Shown here: positions 1-7,096 of the stretch, in pieces
Position numbering within the stretch: position 1 is the first letter of the stretch
Layout: each line of letters opens with the position of its first letter
Source: Anaerolineales bacterium
Lineage (GTDB): Bacteria > Chloroflexota > Anaerolineae > Anaerolineales > E44-bin32
DNA length: 7,967 bases
Reading direction: 5' to 3'
NCBI GenBank assembly: GCA_030642885.1
Contig: DAOWMX010000095.1
Span: forward strand, 1-7,967
Notes under the pieces: model-generated
Databases searched by the model: none
Told to the model about the DNA's origin: nothing
Seen by the model: the letters and a program-made list of their open reading frames with translations, nothing else
Translations under genes and position numbers: made by a program

Positions 1-1681
1 CCTGGTTACCCCCCGCTGGCGGACGCCATTCCACGTGGATCACAGGTGCATCCTGAGCCGACAGGCTTTCGGCAAACGATTCCACGCCCACATTAATTGC
101 CGACAGCGAATCCTTCAAAACACTCAAATCTACAGGCGTGTGATCGTGGATCTCGGGTTCCGGCGATAGGGCTTGAATCAAGCGGCCCACATACCGCGCC
201 GCGGCTTCGTTGCTGGTCCAGACTTTAGCGCCCGCTGCTTCGAGCTGTGAAATCTGCGCATCCAGACCTTGCGGGTCTTCATCGGTTCCGACGACGACCG
301 CGACTACTTCTAGGTGGCGACCCTTCTTGCTGGCTGTCTCAAGTGCGCTCTGGATCGCAGGCGCCAGCTCGCTGGCGGGGTCGGGGTGTGCGCCGTGACC
401 CAGGACCACGTCGAGCAGGAGCACAGCCACTTCAGGATCGGAAGCTTCCTGCTCCAGTCTGCGGATACGAAGGTCGTTGTCCATCATCGGGTGCAGACGG
501 CCAACGGTGAACTCATCCTCGCCGAGATCGACGATGGTGTTCTCCTGACTGACTAACGCGTCGGGTAGGCGGAGTTCTTCCTTTAGTGGGACATTGGAAT
601 AAACACCAGGGATGTAAGCTTGCAGGATCAGCAGGGCTTCGTACGCCAATGTGCCTCCCGAGAAGAGGCCGCGCAGATAGCGTTGGGTTGATGAAAAAGC
701 ACTGACATCCACTTCTTTTGAGGGCGCAGCTTCGGAAGAAGCGGAAGCCAGCTTTACAGCCAGCTCGGCAGTTTCATCAAAGGAAGCCGCATAGAATACG
801 TTTTCCACTTGGCGGACAGGGCTTGCATAGCCGATGAAATCCACGACCACGGGTTTTCCCGATAGACGGGCAGCTTGCACAAGTTTTTCTGCCACAGTTG
901 CGGATGGGGGTTTGGAAATCAAGACGATGACTTGCGTATCAGGGTCACGCCGAAGGAGATCGAGCCCTTGAAATGCAGTGATCGCCTCCACCGCATCGGA
1001 GAGATCTCGTCCACCTGTCCCTATTGCGTGGGTGATGCCGCTTCCCAACTGGTGAATGCGTACACTCACCGCCTGCAGGCCTGTCCCTGATGCGGCGACC
1101 AACCCAATGGGTCCTCGACGCACCTGGTTTGCAAATCCCAGTCCGACGCCATTTACGATTGCGGTGCCGCAATCGGGACCCATCACCATTAACCCCTTCT
1201 CTCTTGCTTCTGTCTTGATCGCAATCTCATCCTCGAGAGTGACATTGTCGCTGTAGAGGAAGACATTTTTCTCCAGGCTAAGTACCGTTCGGGTGACGTC
1301 GGCAGCGTAGCGACCCGGCACTGAGATGAGCGCCCAGCGCGCGTCCGGTGCCATCTCGGCTGCAGTTTCGATGCTCTTTGGCCGGTATTCATGATCTGCA
1401 GCGAGGCGTCGGCGGGTAAGCAGGTCATCCACCTGATGGAGCGCGTCCAGCGCAACCTTCTCGCTTGGAGCTTGGACGACAATTAGCAAATCCTCCGGTC
1501 CGGCAGCTTGACCCTCGGGCGACAACATGTTGTTTTGACTGAGAATATTCTTGTTCGCCTCTGTCCCCATCACCACACCAGCATCGATGACATCGGGGAG
1601 AGCCGCGAGCTCTCGCTGCAGCTGCATGAGGATGACCGAGTCGTAATATGCACCAGATCGAATCTCTACTTTTGATATCAT
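1..1681 (-). CDS. fdrA: FdrA/AllF family protein (acyl-CoA synthetase-like; oxamate carbamoyltransferase subunit type), 3' end cut by window edge
   Basis: The frame is open from ATG 1681 to the left edge: 560 codons without a stop. From memory of E. coli FdrA (555 aa), it aligns end to end, and only about ten C-terminal residues are missing. The N-terminus has DSVILM (14-19) and MGT (38-40). SDNVTLEDE (144-152) and MGPDCGT (167-173) follow. A succinyl-CoA-synthetase-like glycine loop ASGTG (197-201) precedes TGGRD (222-226), then SKPP (256-259), DLGEDEFTVGR with HPMMD (385-401), LLLDVVLGHGAHPDP (421-435) and a final PAGGN. The fold resembles acyl-CoA synthetases. In E. coli the protein (AllF) acts with AllG and AllH as oxamate carbamoyltransferase, moving carbamoyl between oxalurate/oxamate and phosphate. 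The protein should be cytoplasmic. The start matches the family N-terminus, but the only Shine-Dalgarno-like AAGGA (1699-1695) lies 13 nt away, so initiation may be weak or depend on the upstream gene. Family call is firm; the reaction here is inferred. Confidence 0.93.
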   Translation of the reverse strand, partial: MISKVEIRSGAYYDSVILMQLQRELAALPDVIDAGVVMGTEANKNILSQNNMLSPEGQAAGPEDLLIVVQAPSEKVALDALHQVDDLLTRRRLAADHEYRPKSIETAAEMAPDARWALISVPGRYAADVTRTVLSLEKNVFLYSDNVTLEDEIAIKTEAREKGLMVMGPDCGTAIVNGVGLGFANQVRRGPIGLVAASGTGLQAVSVRIHQLGSGITHAIGTGGRDLSDAVEAITAFQGLDLLRRDPDTQVIVLISKPPSATVAEKLVQAARLSGKPVVVDFIGYASPVRQVENVFYAASFDETAELAVKLASASSEAAPSKEVDVSAFSSTQRYLRGLFSGGTLAYEALLILQAYIPGVYSNVPLKEELRLPDALVSQENTIVDLGEDEFTVGRLHPMMDNDLRIRRLEQEASDPEVAVLLLDVVLGHGAHPDPASELAPAIQSALETASKKGRHLEVVAVVVGTDEDPQGLDAQISQLEAAGAKVWTSNEAAARYVGRLIQALSPEPEIHDHTPVDLSVLKDSLSAINVGVESFAESLSAQDAPVIHVEWRPPAGGNQ

Positions 1682-1740
1682 GGCAGCACCACAATCCTTG
1701 AAAAATTCACTTCGAGATGGTGATCCCACTAGAGGATCTT

Positions 1741-1774
1741 CAGGGCGATTAGCAGAATTATTCTATATCGCCCC
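1741..1774 (-). repeat. Nested inverted repeat spanning the CoA-transferase stop codon
   Basis: Outer arms GGGCGAT (1743-1749) and ATCGCCC (1767-1773) are perfectly complementary. Between them sits a second dyad, AGAAT-T-ATTCT (1754-1764). The TAG stop of the CoA-transferase (1765-1763) lies inside the structure. The only gene-to-gene spacer here, 1682-1762, is 81 nt. No T-run follows on the minus strand, so it does not look like a standard intrinsic terminator. It could tune transcription or mRNA decay between the CoA-transferase and fdrA, or be a protein site. The function is unknown. Confidence 0.5.
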
Positions 1775-2971
1775 TCGCTCCTGAAATTGTGCAACCTGCT
1801 CAATAGAGTAACCCAACATCTCTGTGAGCACCTCCTCTGTATGCTCCCCGAGCAACGGAGGAGGGTGCCGTAATTCGGCAGGCGTCTGCGCAAGTTTATA
1901 CGGAAACCCGGTGAGGTGAAGCGGGCCGGCTTTGGGATGCTCCACTTCCAATATCATCTCCCTGGGCTGAACCTGGGGGTGATCGAAGACAGCGGCCACG
2001 TCGTTGATGGGACCGCAGGGCAGACCTGCATTGCGCAAGGCGCTTAGCCATTCACTCGCCGGGCGCGAGGCGATAACCTCACTGAGAATCTCCCCAAATT
2101 CAAACCGATGAGCTACACGGTCTCCATTCGTCCTGAAACGTACATCCTCGTGGAGATCCGGCCGATCAATGACCGCGCAGAAGGTTTCCCATTGAGGTTC
2201 GTTGGCGACGCCGAGGACGAGCCAGCCATCTTTCGCGCGGAAGGCTCCGTAGGGCGCCAGATTGGGGTGGTCGTTCCCCGTTCGGAGTGGATCGGTTCCT
2301 CCAATCAGATAGCTGGAGGCCACATTCGTTAAGAGCGCTGCCTGCGTATCGAAAAGTGAAACGTCGATGAATTGTCCCTCATTCGTTTGATCGCGGGCGC
2401 GCAGCGCAGCCAGGATGGAGGTCGCCGCGAACATGCCCGTAGTGATATCCACGATCGGCACGCCTACCCTTGAAGGGGGGCCTTCAACAGGGCCGGTGAT
2501 GCCCATCATCCCCCCCTCGGCCTGGATAATCACATCATAGCCAGGTCGTCCGGCGTACGGGCCGGTTCGCCCATACCCACTGATGGAACAATACACCAGA
2601 CGGGGATTGAGTTTCTTCATGTCTTCATAACCCAAACCCAGTTTTTCAAGCACTCCGGTCCGGAAGTTTTCCACGAGCACGTCACACAAGCTCGCTAAAC
2701 GCTGAATGACTTCTTGCCCTTCGCTGCTCTTAAGATTAACGGTGATGCTGCGTTTATTGCGATTTACTGATAAAAAGTAAGTCGATTCGCCCAAGGCGTT
2801 GTCATCCGATTGCCCAACAAAAGGCGGTCCGTACCCGCGGCTTTCATCGCCGCTTCCAGGGCGCTCCACTTTTATCACGTCCGCGCCCAGATCTCCTAGC
2901 ATCATGGTGCAATACGGCCCCGCCATTGCCCGGCTAAGGTCCAGTACTCGAACGCCTTTCAGTGGACTCAT
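1763..2971 (-). CDS. Class III CoA-transferase (CaiB/BaiF family, SUGCT-like)
   Basis: The 402-aa full-length product should move CoA between a CoA-thioester donor and a carboxylic acid through an aspartyl-CoA thioester, in the cytoplasm, usually as interlocked dimers. The N-terminus LKGVRVLDLSRAMAGPY (4-20) is the family opening. GDLGADVIKVERPG (26-39), YFLSVNRNKRSI (65-76) and VENFRTG (100-106) follow. The expected catalytic aspartate is D146 in RPGYDVIIQAEGGMMGITG (142-160). The C-terminal part has YGAFRAKDGW (241-250), PCGPINDV (318-325) and PPLLGEHT (371-378). By memory the pattern is nearer to SUGCT (succinyl-CoA:glutarate CoA-transferase) than to formyl-CoA:oxalate transferase, whose glycine loop I do not see. 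This suggests a dicarboxylate-type acceptor and perhaps succinyl-CoA as donor, but substrates in this family cannot be read from sequence. ATG 2971 has GGAG (2982-2979) at 7 nt, which fixes the start. fdrA follows 81 nt downstream, so the two are probably cotranscribed. Confidence 0.93.
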   Translation of the reverse strand: MSPLKGVRVLDLSRAMAGPYCTMMLGDLGADVIKVERPGSGDESRGYGPPFVGQSDDNALGESTYFLSVNRNKRSITVNLKSSEGQEVIQRLASLCDVLVENFRTGVLEKLGLGYEDMKKLNPRLVYCSISGYGRTGPYAGRPGYDVIIQAEGGMMGITGPVEGPPSRVGVPIVDITTGMFAATSILAALRARDQTNEGQFIDVSLFDTQAALLTNVASSYLIGGTDPLRTGNDHPNLAPYGAFRAKDGWLVLGVANEPQWETFCAVIDRPDLHEDVRFRTNGDRVAHRFEFGEILSEVIASRPASEWLSALRNAGLPCGPINDVAAVFDHPQVQPREMILEVEHPKAGPLHLTGFPYKLAQTPAELRHPPPLLGEHTEEVLTEMLGYSIEQVAQFQERGAI

Positions 2972-3032
2972 TTATGGTCTCCGTAAAACATGTGGGGATG
3001 TAAGCTTCCCATCCGCACGCGGCAAACTACTC

Positions 3033-3043
3033 AGGGAATCCCT
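3033..3043. promoter_or_regulatory. Short dyad AGGGA-A-TCCCT in CoA-transferase leader
   Basis: This is a perfect 5-bp inverted repeat around one central base, 62 nt upstream of the CoA-transferase ATG. It falls just downstream of the tentative -10 box at 3053-3058, about where a repressor operator would sit. The arms are short and could arise by chance. There is no direct evidence of binding. Confidence 0.25.
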
Positions 3044-3052
3044 CTTCTCGCT

Positions 3053-3082
3053 ATTGTCGCACATATTCTAGAGTCATTCCAA
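3053..3082 (-). promoter_or_regulatory. Tentative sigma70-like promoter for CoA-transferase/fdrA
   Basis: On the minus strand TTGGAA (3082-3077) and GACAAT (3058-3053) are separated by 18 nt. The match is four of six to the -35 consensus and four of six to the -10. A second -10-like TAGAAT (3070-3065) lies between them but lacks a partner -35. The 339-nt gap and the promoter-facing position support a new transcript starting here, but the boxes are weak. Confidence 0.25.
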
Positions 3083-3227
3083 ATTCGCAGGCTCCAACAT
3101 TGCTGTGAGGTACTGCTTAGGGAAGTTGTTTGGCTGACGAGAGAAATATATAAATTCTCATAAAGAAAGGACATCGTTGTGGTCATATTGATAGAGAATG
3201 GGGCTTATCGGATCCCATAACTAGTAA

Positions 3228-3240
3228 TGCTGCGGCAGCA
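3228..3240. repeat. 13-bp dyad TGCTGC-G-GCAGCA downstream of permease 2
   Basis: This is a perfect 6-bp inverted repeat around one central base, centred about 77 nt past the permease 2 stop. As RNA it would form only a small hairpin with no U-run after it, so it is a poor terminator. It could be a protein-binding dyad or a processing signal. The function is unknown. Confidence 0.35.
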
Positions 3241-3310
3241 AGCAGCTTTGAGTAGATAGATCGTTTCTATGGAAATAATCTGTTGCTTTGAGAAAAATGT
3301 TCTTGGCATA

Positions 3311-4186
3311 TCAATCTTTTACGTAGGGTTGTCCAAGCGCCTCGGGCGTTGCCGCACCCCATTTCGTCCTGAACCACTTCGTAGACATGAGCAGCAGGGC
3401 ACCAAGCGTGATGGCGAAAGGCACCGTCCTCCAAATGTAGCGGGACATGAGCCCGGGGAGAAACAACTGTGGGTTAAGCGACAGCTGCCAGAGGGTGCCG
3501 AAAAGGATGGAACCACCCAGGAGGATGAAAGGATTCCACATTGAGAAGAAAACGAGAGCGAGGGCGATAAAGCCCCTGCCGAGAAGGAAGTTATAATTCC
3601 ACACCGGGTTGTAATCCAGGGAGTAGATGGCGCCCGCAAAGCCCATCAACATCCCACCACCGACCACACACAGATAACGCGTCTTGGCGACGCTAATGCC
3701 TGATACCTCCGCGACCTCTGGATTCTCTCCGACCGATCGAATCCTTAATCCCAGACTCGTCCTCGATAATATAAACCAGATGATCACCGTCAAACCGATG
3801 GCTACGAAGAAGAAGGGGGAGAGCCCCAGGATCGTGGGGATCCTCTCCATCCCGAGTGGACCCGTGTAAGGGCTGCCGATGTACGTGGTGAGCCCGAAAC
3901 CCAGGATCCATATTCCCATACCGCTTACCACTTGGTCCCCTCCGAGCGTTATGGAAAAAATTCCGTGGAGAAGTCCGATCAATCCTCCGACGGCAATTCC
4001 CACTAAGAAGCCGAGTAAATAGCTCCCGGTGGTTTTAGCGGTGATAAAACCCAGCGTAGCGCCGAAGAGCATGACGCCCTCGATGCCAACATTGAGAATC
4101 CCCGAACGCTGCCCAATGAGTTCGCCAAGTGCGGCAATGGTGAAGATGGTTGATGCATCTAGACTTCTAATGAAGAACTCCGCCAT
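3311..4186 (-). CDS. BMP-type (nucleoside-class) ABC importer, permease subunit 2 (BPD_transp_2, NupQ-like)
   Basis: This 291-aa inner-membrane permease is one half of the heterodimeric channel of the importer. It is nearly all hydrophobic, with about eight to ten membrane segments, including roughly 11-25, 33-50, 56-80, 85-103, 123-140, 170-190, 203-215, 220-235 and 255-268. Family marks are SGILNVGIEGVMLFGA (28-43), the cytoplasmic loop SLGLRIRSVGENPEVAEVSG (144-163), which should contact the ATPase, and GRGFIALALVFFSMWNP (203-219). This NVGIEG form marks the shorter partner of a nucleoside/BMP permease pair. I chose ATG 4186 because AAAGGAG (4200-4194) sits 7 nt upstream and the ATG overlaps the permease 1 stop as TGATG, a coupling arrangement. 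The frame can be extended to TTG 4213, but that start has no ribosome site. It is the last gene of the importer unit before a 339-nt gap. Confidence 0.92.
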   Translation of the reverse strand: MAEFFIRSLDASTIFTIAALGELIGQRSGILNVGIEGVMLFGATLGFITAKTTGSYLLGFLVGIAVGGLIGLLHGIFSITLGGDQVVSGMGIWILGFGLTTYIGSPYTGPLGMERIPTILGLSPFFFVAIGLTVIIWFILSRTSLGLRIRSVGENPEVAEVSGISVAKTRYLCVVGGGMLMGFAGAIYSLDYNPVWNYNFLLGRGFIALALVFFSMWNPFILLGGSILFGTLWQLSLNPQLFLPGLMSRYIWRTVPFAITLGALLLMSTKWFRTKWGAATPEALGQPYVKD

Positions 4187-5298
4187 CAAGGCTCTCCTTT
4201 GGAATTTTCCCAAATAAACTTATACCTGTAGAAAAACTGGAAGGCGACGAGCGTAATCATCAATACGCCGAGCAGGGCGAAATCAACACCGAAACTCATG
4301 CCCATCTTCCCCTGTACGAACCGAGCGCCAATCGACAGCCCGCCAAAAAGCAGCGCCACAGGGATGGCTGCCAATGGATTCCCCCGAGAAATCAAACCGC
4401 AGATAATGCCATAAAAAGCAAGATCGCCGAAGTACCCATAATTCCTGGCGATTTTATAGACCCCTGGAACTGCGCCGAAGTAGTGATACCCGGCTAATCC
4501 AGCTAATGCTCCACCCATTATAAATACAAGCAATGGCATCGAGAAATTACTGATTCCGGCATATGCGGCTGCGGTCGGATTCTCACCGTACGCTCGAATT
4601 TCATAACCGATTTTAGTTTTGTGCAGCACGAAATGTAGCAGCAAAGCTGCCCCAAGCGCGATAAAGATGGTGAAAGGAATGCCAAAGATTAACGATGGCT
4701 GAAGGGATGGAGGCAACTCAAAACTTTCACCTCTTCCTCCAGGATTCATAAAGATGCCGCCTTCTTTAATGAAGAATGAAACTACCCAGAACATCATGAA
4801 ATTTAACATCATAGTCACCACGATCTCATTGATGTTGTATTTCCCTTTTAGGAATCCTGCGATCCCGCCAATAAACGCGCCTCCAAGCATTGCCGCGATC
4901 AACATCATCAATATCACCAGCGTGGTGGGAAGTTCGGCGGATTGAAATTCTTTAACCCCCAGCGCAAGCAGCACAGCATAGGCGGCTAATGATCCCGCGT
5001 AGAGCTGACCGGCCATACCTATGTTCCATAATCCAGCTGCAAATGGGATGATGAAAGCATACGTGCAAAGCAAAATGAAGATGGATCTATTCATCGTTAA
5101 TGGCAGACCGAAGGGGTTTGCAAACGCGTAGGAGAAGATTTCAGCGTAGGCGGTGAGCGGATTGACCCCTGCGAGTATAAAAATGATGCTGAAGATGGCA
5201 AGAGCTACGATGATGGCAAGAATGGAAATTCCCGTTGCCTGCCAGCCAGACAGCGATACTCTCCTCTCCAGTTTAAGTTCGTGGCTGCCTATCTTCAT
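4186..5298 (-). CDS. BMP-type (nucleoside-class) ABC importer, permease subunit 1 (BPD_transp_2, NupP-like)
   Basis: This 370-aa inner-membrane permease is the longer partner of the channel pair. A basic cytoplasmic N-terminus (1-20) leads into a membrane segment at 23-43. Further segments lie near 72-91, 99-114, 125-150, 159-178, 203-224, 254-275, 291-303, 311-327 and 337-356. Family marks are LWNIGMAGQLYAGSLAAY (90-107), NEIVVTMMLN (157-166) and the ATPase-contact loop KTKIGYEIRAYGENPTAAAY (227-246). The long periplasmic stretch around 179-202 (GGIFMNPGG onward) is typical of this subunit. ATG 5298 overlaps the ATPase stop by 4 nt (ATGA) and has GAGGA (5309-5305) at 6 nt. The stop overlaps the permease 2 start. 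Both overlaps argue for one message and coupled, equal production of the two permeases. The family is secure; the transported compound is not readable. Confidence 0.93.
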   Translation of the reverse strand: MKIGSHELKLERRVSLSGWQATGISILAIIVALAIFSIIFILAGVNPLTAYAEIFSYAFANPFGLPLTMNRSIFILLCTYAFIIPFAAGLWNIGMAGQLYAGSLAAYAVLLALGVKEFQSAELPTTLVILMMLIAAMLGGAFIGGIAGFLKGKYNINEIVVTMMLNFMMFWVVSFFIKEGGIFMNPGGRGESFELPPSLQPSLIFGIPFTIFIALGAALLLHFVLHKTKIGYEIRAYGENPTAAAYAGISNFSMPLLVFIMGGALAGLAGYHYFGAVPGVYKIARNYGYFGDLAFYGIICGLISRGNPLAAIPVALLFGGLSIGARFVQGKMGMSFGVDFALLGVLMITLVAFQFFYRYKFIWENSKGEP

Positions 5299-6851
5299 GC
5301 TGATTCCTCATCCAGATGGATTCCTGCCATCATGGCGCCGACAAGCTCACGTTTTGCATCCTCCCCGGGTAGGATACCCATGAACTCTCCCTCATAGATC
5401 GGCGCAACCCAATCGCTGAGCGATAACACCTCATCCAGGTCCTCGGAGATGAGCAAAACACACGCTCCTTCCTTTTTCGCGTCGATGAGTTTATTGCGAA
5501 CAAACTCTGTAGCCCCAACATCGAGACCCTGTGTGGGTAAATCCACAATCACAAGGCGTGGCTTTCGGGAGAGGACACGCGCCAGGATGAGCTTCTGAAG
5601 ATTCCCTCCAGAGAGGCATTTTGCCACGATGTCGACGTTTGGAGTGATAACGTCGTACTCTGCGATGATGTCGTTGGTGAGCTCGCGGATCTTCTTAGTG
5701 TCAAGAACGCCGCGTCGGTAATATTCATGATCGAAGTAATAATTCATCGTTACATTTTCAACCAGGGAGAAATCTGCAATCGAGCCCATGGCGATACGAT
5801 CCGCGGGGACATACCCAATTCCCAGCCTCCATCTTTTTAAACTGTCGGCAAATGTGATATCTACCTCGTCCAGCGAAACGCTGCCTCCCTCTGGCTTGCG
5901 AAGCCCGGCAAGCACCTCCACCAACTCGCGTTGCCCGTTACCTGAGATTCCCGCTACCCCGAAGATCTCTCCTTCACGTATTGAGAAGGAGACACCATTC
6001 AGCGCCATGACACCTTTATCGGAGAAGGCAGAGAGGTCATTGACCTGAATAATTGTCTCTCCCTTTTCTACCGTAGTCCTTTGAGTCCGAAAAATAACAT
6101 CTCGTCCAACCATTTCCTTAGCTAGACTCTGCTCTGTAGCTTCAGATGTGTCGATGCAGGAGACAACCTTTCCCTTTCGTAATACCGTCACGCGATCGCT
6201 TATTTGTAAAACGATGGGAAGTTTGTGGGTGATGAATGGGACGATGGCAAGGTCGCCTTCGGACATAGCTTTGATGGAGATGAGAAGTTTTTCGGTTTCG
6301 ACCGGGGTTAGGGCGGAGGATGGTTCGTCAAGTATGAGAACTTCTGCGCCACGATAGAGCGCCTTAATAATCTCCACCAATTGTTTCTCGCCTTCAGAAA
6401 GCTGCCAAACTTTTGCGTTCAGATCCAGGCTGAATCCATACTTTTCGCAAATTTCAAGCACCTCTTGTTCAGCTCGCTTCAGATTGAGTATTTTCCCGGC
6501 GCGGGGATGCCCGAGGATGATGTTTTCGATGACGCTGTGAGCGGGGATGAGTTTGCGATGCTGATGGACCATCCCGATTCCTAGGTCGATAGCATCGAGG
6601 GGAGATTTGAATCTGACCTCTTCTCCACCTATGAATATCTCACCCTCGTCAGGTTGATACTGTCCAAAAAGGATTTTCATCAAGGTGGTTTTTCCGGCAC
6701 CATTTTCCCCTAGAACGGCGTGAATCTCACCCAACCGTATCTTAAAATCGATCCGATCATTGGCGACCACGCCTGGGAACCGCTTTGTAATCCCTCGCGC
6801 TTCCAATATTGTGTGACCACGTTTTATGTTTTCTGGTAGCACCTTATACAC
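5295..6851 (-). CDS. BMP-type (nucleoside-class) ABC importer, tandem ATP-binding subunit (NupO/RbsA-like)
   Basis: This 518-aa protein has two fused ABC domains that power import from the cytoplasmic face. Domain 1 (about 15-250) looks fully active: Walker A GENGAGKTT (48-56), Q-loop Q97, signature LSEGEKQ (151-157), Walker B VLILDEPSS (171-179) with E176, and H209. Domain 2 (about 265-505) is degenerate. Its Walker A region reads GISGNGQRE (301-309) with no lysine. Its signature LSGGNLQK (413-420) is intact. Its Walker B is LVIVDLPTQG (433-442), with leucine where the catalytic glutamate would be, and ISEDLDE (468-474) replaces the H-loop. This asymmetry is usual for RbsA/nucleoside-type ATPases: one catalytic and one mostly structural site. 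The start is GTG 6851. AAGGGA (6860-6855) is only 3 nt away, and GTG 6842 (codon 4) is an alternative. An in-frame TAG upstream closes the frame. It overlaps permease 1 by 4 nt. Confidence 0.94.
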   Translation of the reverse strand: MYKVLPENIKRGHTILEARGITKRFPGVVANDRIDFKIRLGEIHAVLGENGAGKTTLMKILFGQYQPDEGEIFIGGEEVRFKSPLDAIDLGIGMVHQHRKLIPAHSVIENIILGHPRAGKILNLKRAEQEVLEICEKYGFSLDLNAKVWQLSEGEKQLVEIIKALYRGAEVLILDEPSSALTPVETEKLLISIKAMSEGDLAIVPFITHKLPIVLQISDRVTVLRKGKVVSCIDTSEATEQSLAKEMVGRDVIFRTQRTTVEKGETIIQVNDLSAFSDKGVMALNGVSFSIREGEIFGVAGISGNGQRELVEVLAGLRKPEGGSVSLDEVDITFADSLKRWRLGIGYVPADRIAMGSIADFSLVENVTMNYYFDHEYYRRGVLDTKKIRELTNDIIAEYDVITPNVDIVAKCLSGGNLQKLILARVLSRKPRLVIVDLPTQGLDVGATEFVRNKLIDAKKEGACVLLISEDLDEVLSLSDWVAPIYEGEFMGILPGEDAKRELVGAMMAGIHLDEESA

Positions 6852-7096
6852 TTGTCCCTTTTTAACTGAACAACGCTAATCCAACAGCTAAGTTTAAATG
6901 GGTCTTCTTACAGGAACTGAGAATTCGATACGACGGATACCCGCATTCGCCCCGGGAAATTGTCTCCAATCAGGTCTGGTCATAGGCATGAGCCCCCCGC
7001 ACTCTGGGTTGTTCCTAAGATTGGGAGACTCATGCTTGCAGTTTACGAAAACTCACTATGCATCGACGGCGGCGTAAGGATTCACTGGTTTCTGAT
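6852..7096 (-). other. Leader/spacer between binding-protein and ATPase genes
   Basis: This is a 245-nt non-coding gap inside the importer cluster, unusual beside the overlapping genes downstream. Apart from the hairpin at 6986-7035 and a purine-rich ribosome site next to GTG 6851, I see no clear promoter, terminator or riboswitch. Placed between a binding-protein gene and the membrane/ATPase genes, it most likely lets the binding protein be made in excess. Confidence 0.55.
6986..7035 (-). promoter_or_regulatory. Strong RNA hairpin between binding-protein and ATPase genes
   Basis: On the minus-strand RNA, 7035-7023 (GCAUGAGUCUCCC) pairs with 6998-6986 (GGGGGGCUCAUGC) over 13 consecutive pairs, two of them G-U, closing a 24-nt loop. 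On the plus strand the two wobbles become A-C mismatches, so the structure belongs to the importer transcript. It starts 62 nt after the binding-protein stop. No U-run follows, so it resembles a 3'-end-protecting or attenuating stem-loop rather than a classic terminator. Such elements after binding-protein genes (malE-malF is the known case) keep binding-protein mRNA more abundant. Confidence 0.6.

Larger units (their letters stand above)
2972..3310. other. Gene-free spacer between importer and CoA-transferase genes
   Basis: These 339 nt lie between the permease 2 stop and the CoA-transferase start. I see no convincing coding frame on either strand; the frames that enter it are shadows of neighbours. 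The stretch is AT-richer in the middle (around 3140-3160). It carries the dyad at 3228-3240, the dyad at 3033-3043 and a tentative promoter at 3053-3082. No stem-loop with a U-run is present after the permease stop. No riboswitch class is recognisable by eye. Confidence 0.6.

Noticed and set aside
210..556. Overlapping plus-strand frames
   Set aside because: They are antisense to the well-matched C-terminal part of FdrA and have low-complexity, unrecognisable products.
945..1694. Three open frames on the minus strand (945-1172, 1189-1482, 1425-1694)
   Set aside because: They are in other frames of the continuous fdrA frame, which matches its family from end to end; they resemble no family and are shadows.
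3139..3157. AT-rich GAGAA...TTCTC stem-loop in the spacer
   Set aside because: It has only five pairs around an AT loop and no U-run; too weak to call a terminator.
3245..3292. Direct repeat GCTTTGAG at 3245-3252 and 3285-3292, 40 nt apart
   Set aside because: An 8-nt match is expected about once by chance in a spacer of this size; there is no third copy or supporting context.
4187..4213. N-terminal extension of permease 2 to TTG 4213
   Set aside because: ATG 4186 has a near-ideal ribosome site at 7 nt and a stop/start overlap; the TTG has none and would extend into the upstream gene.
5295..6851. Missing catalytic residues in the second ATPase domain as sign of a dead gene
   Set aside because: Degenerate second nucleotide sites are normal in tandem sugar/nucleoside ABC ATPases, and the frame is intact with a complete first domain.
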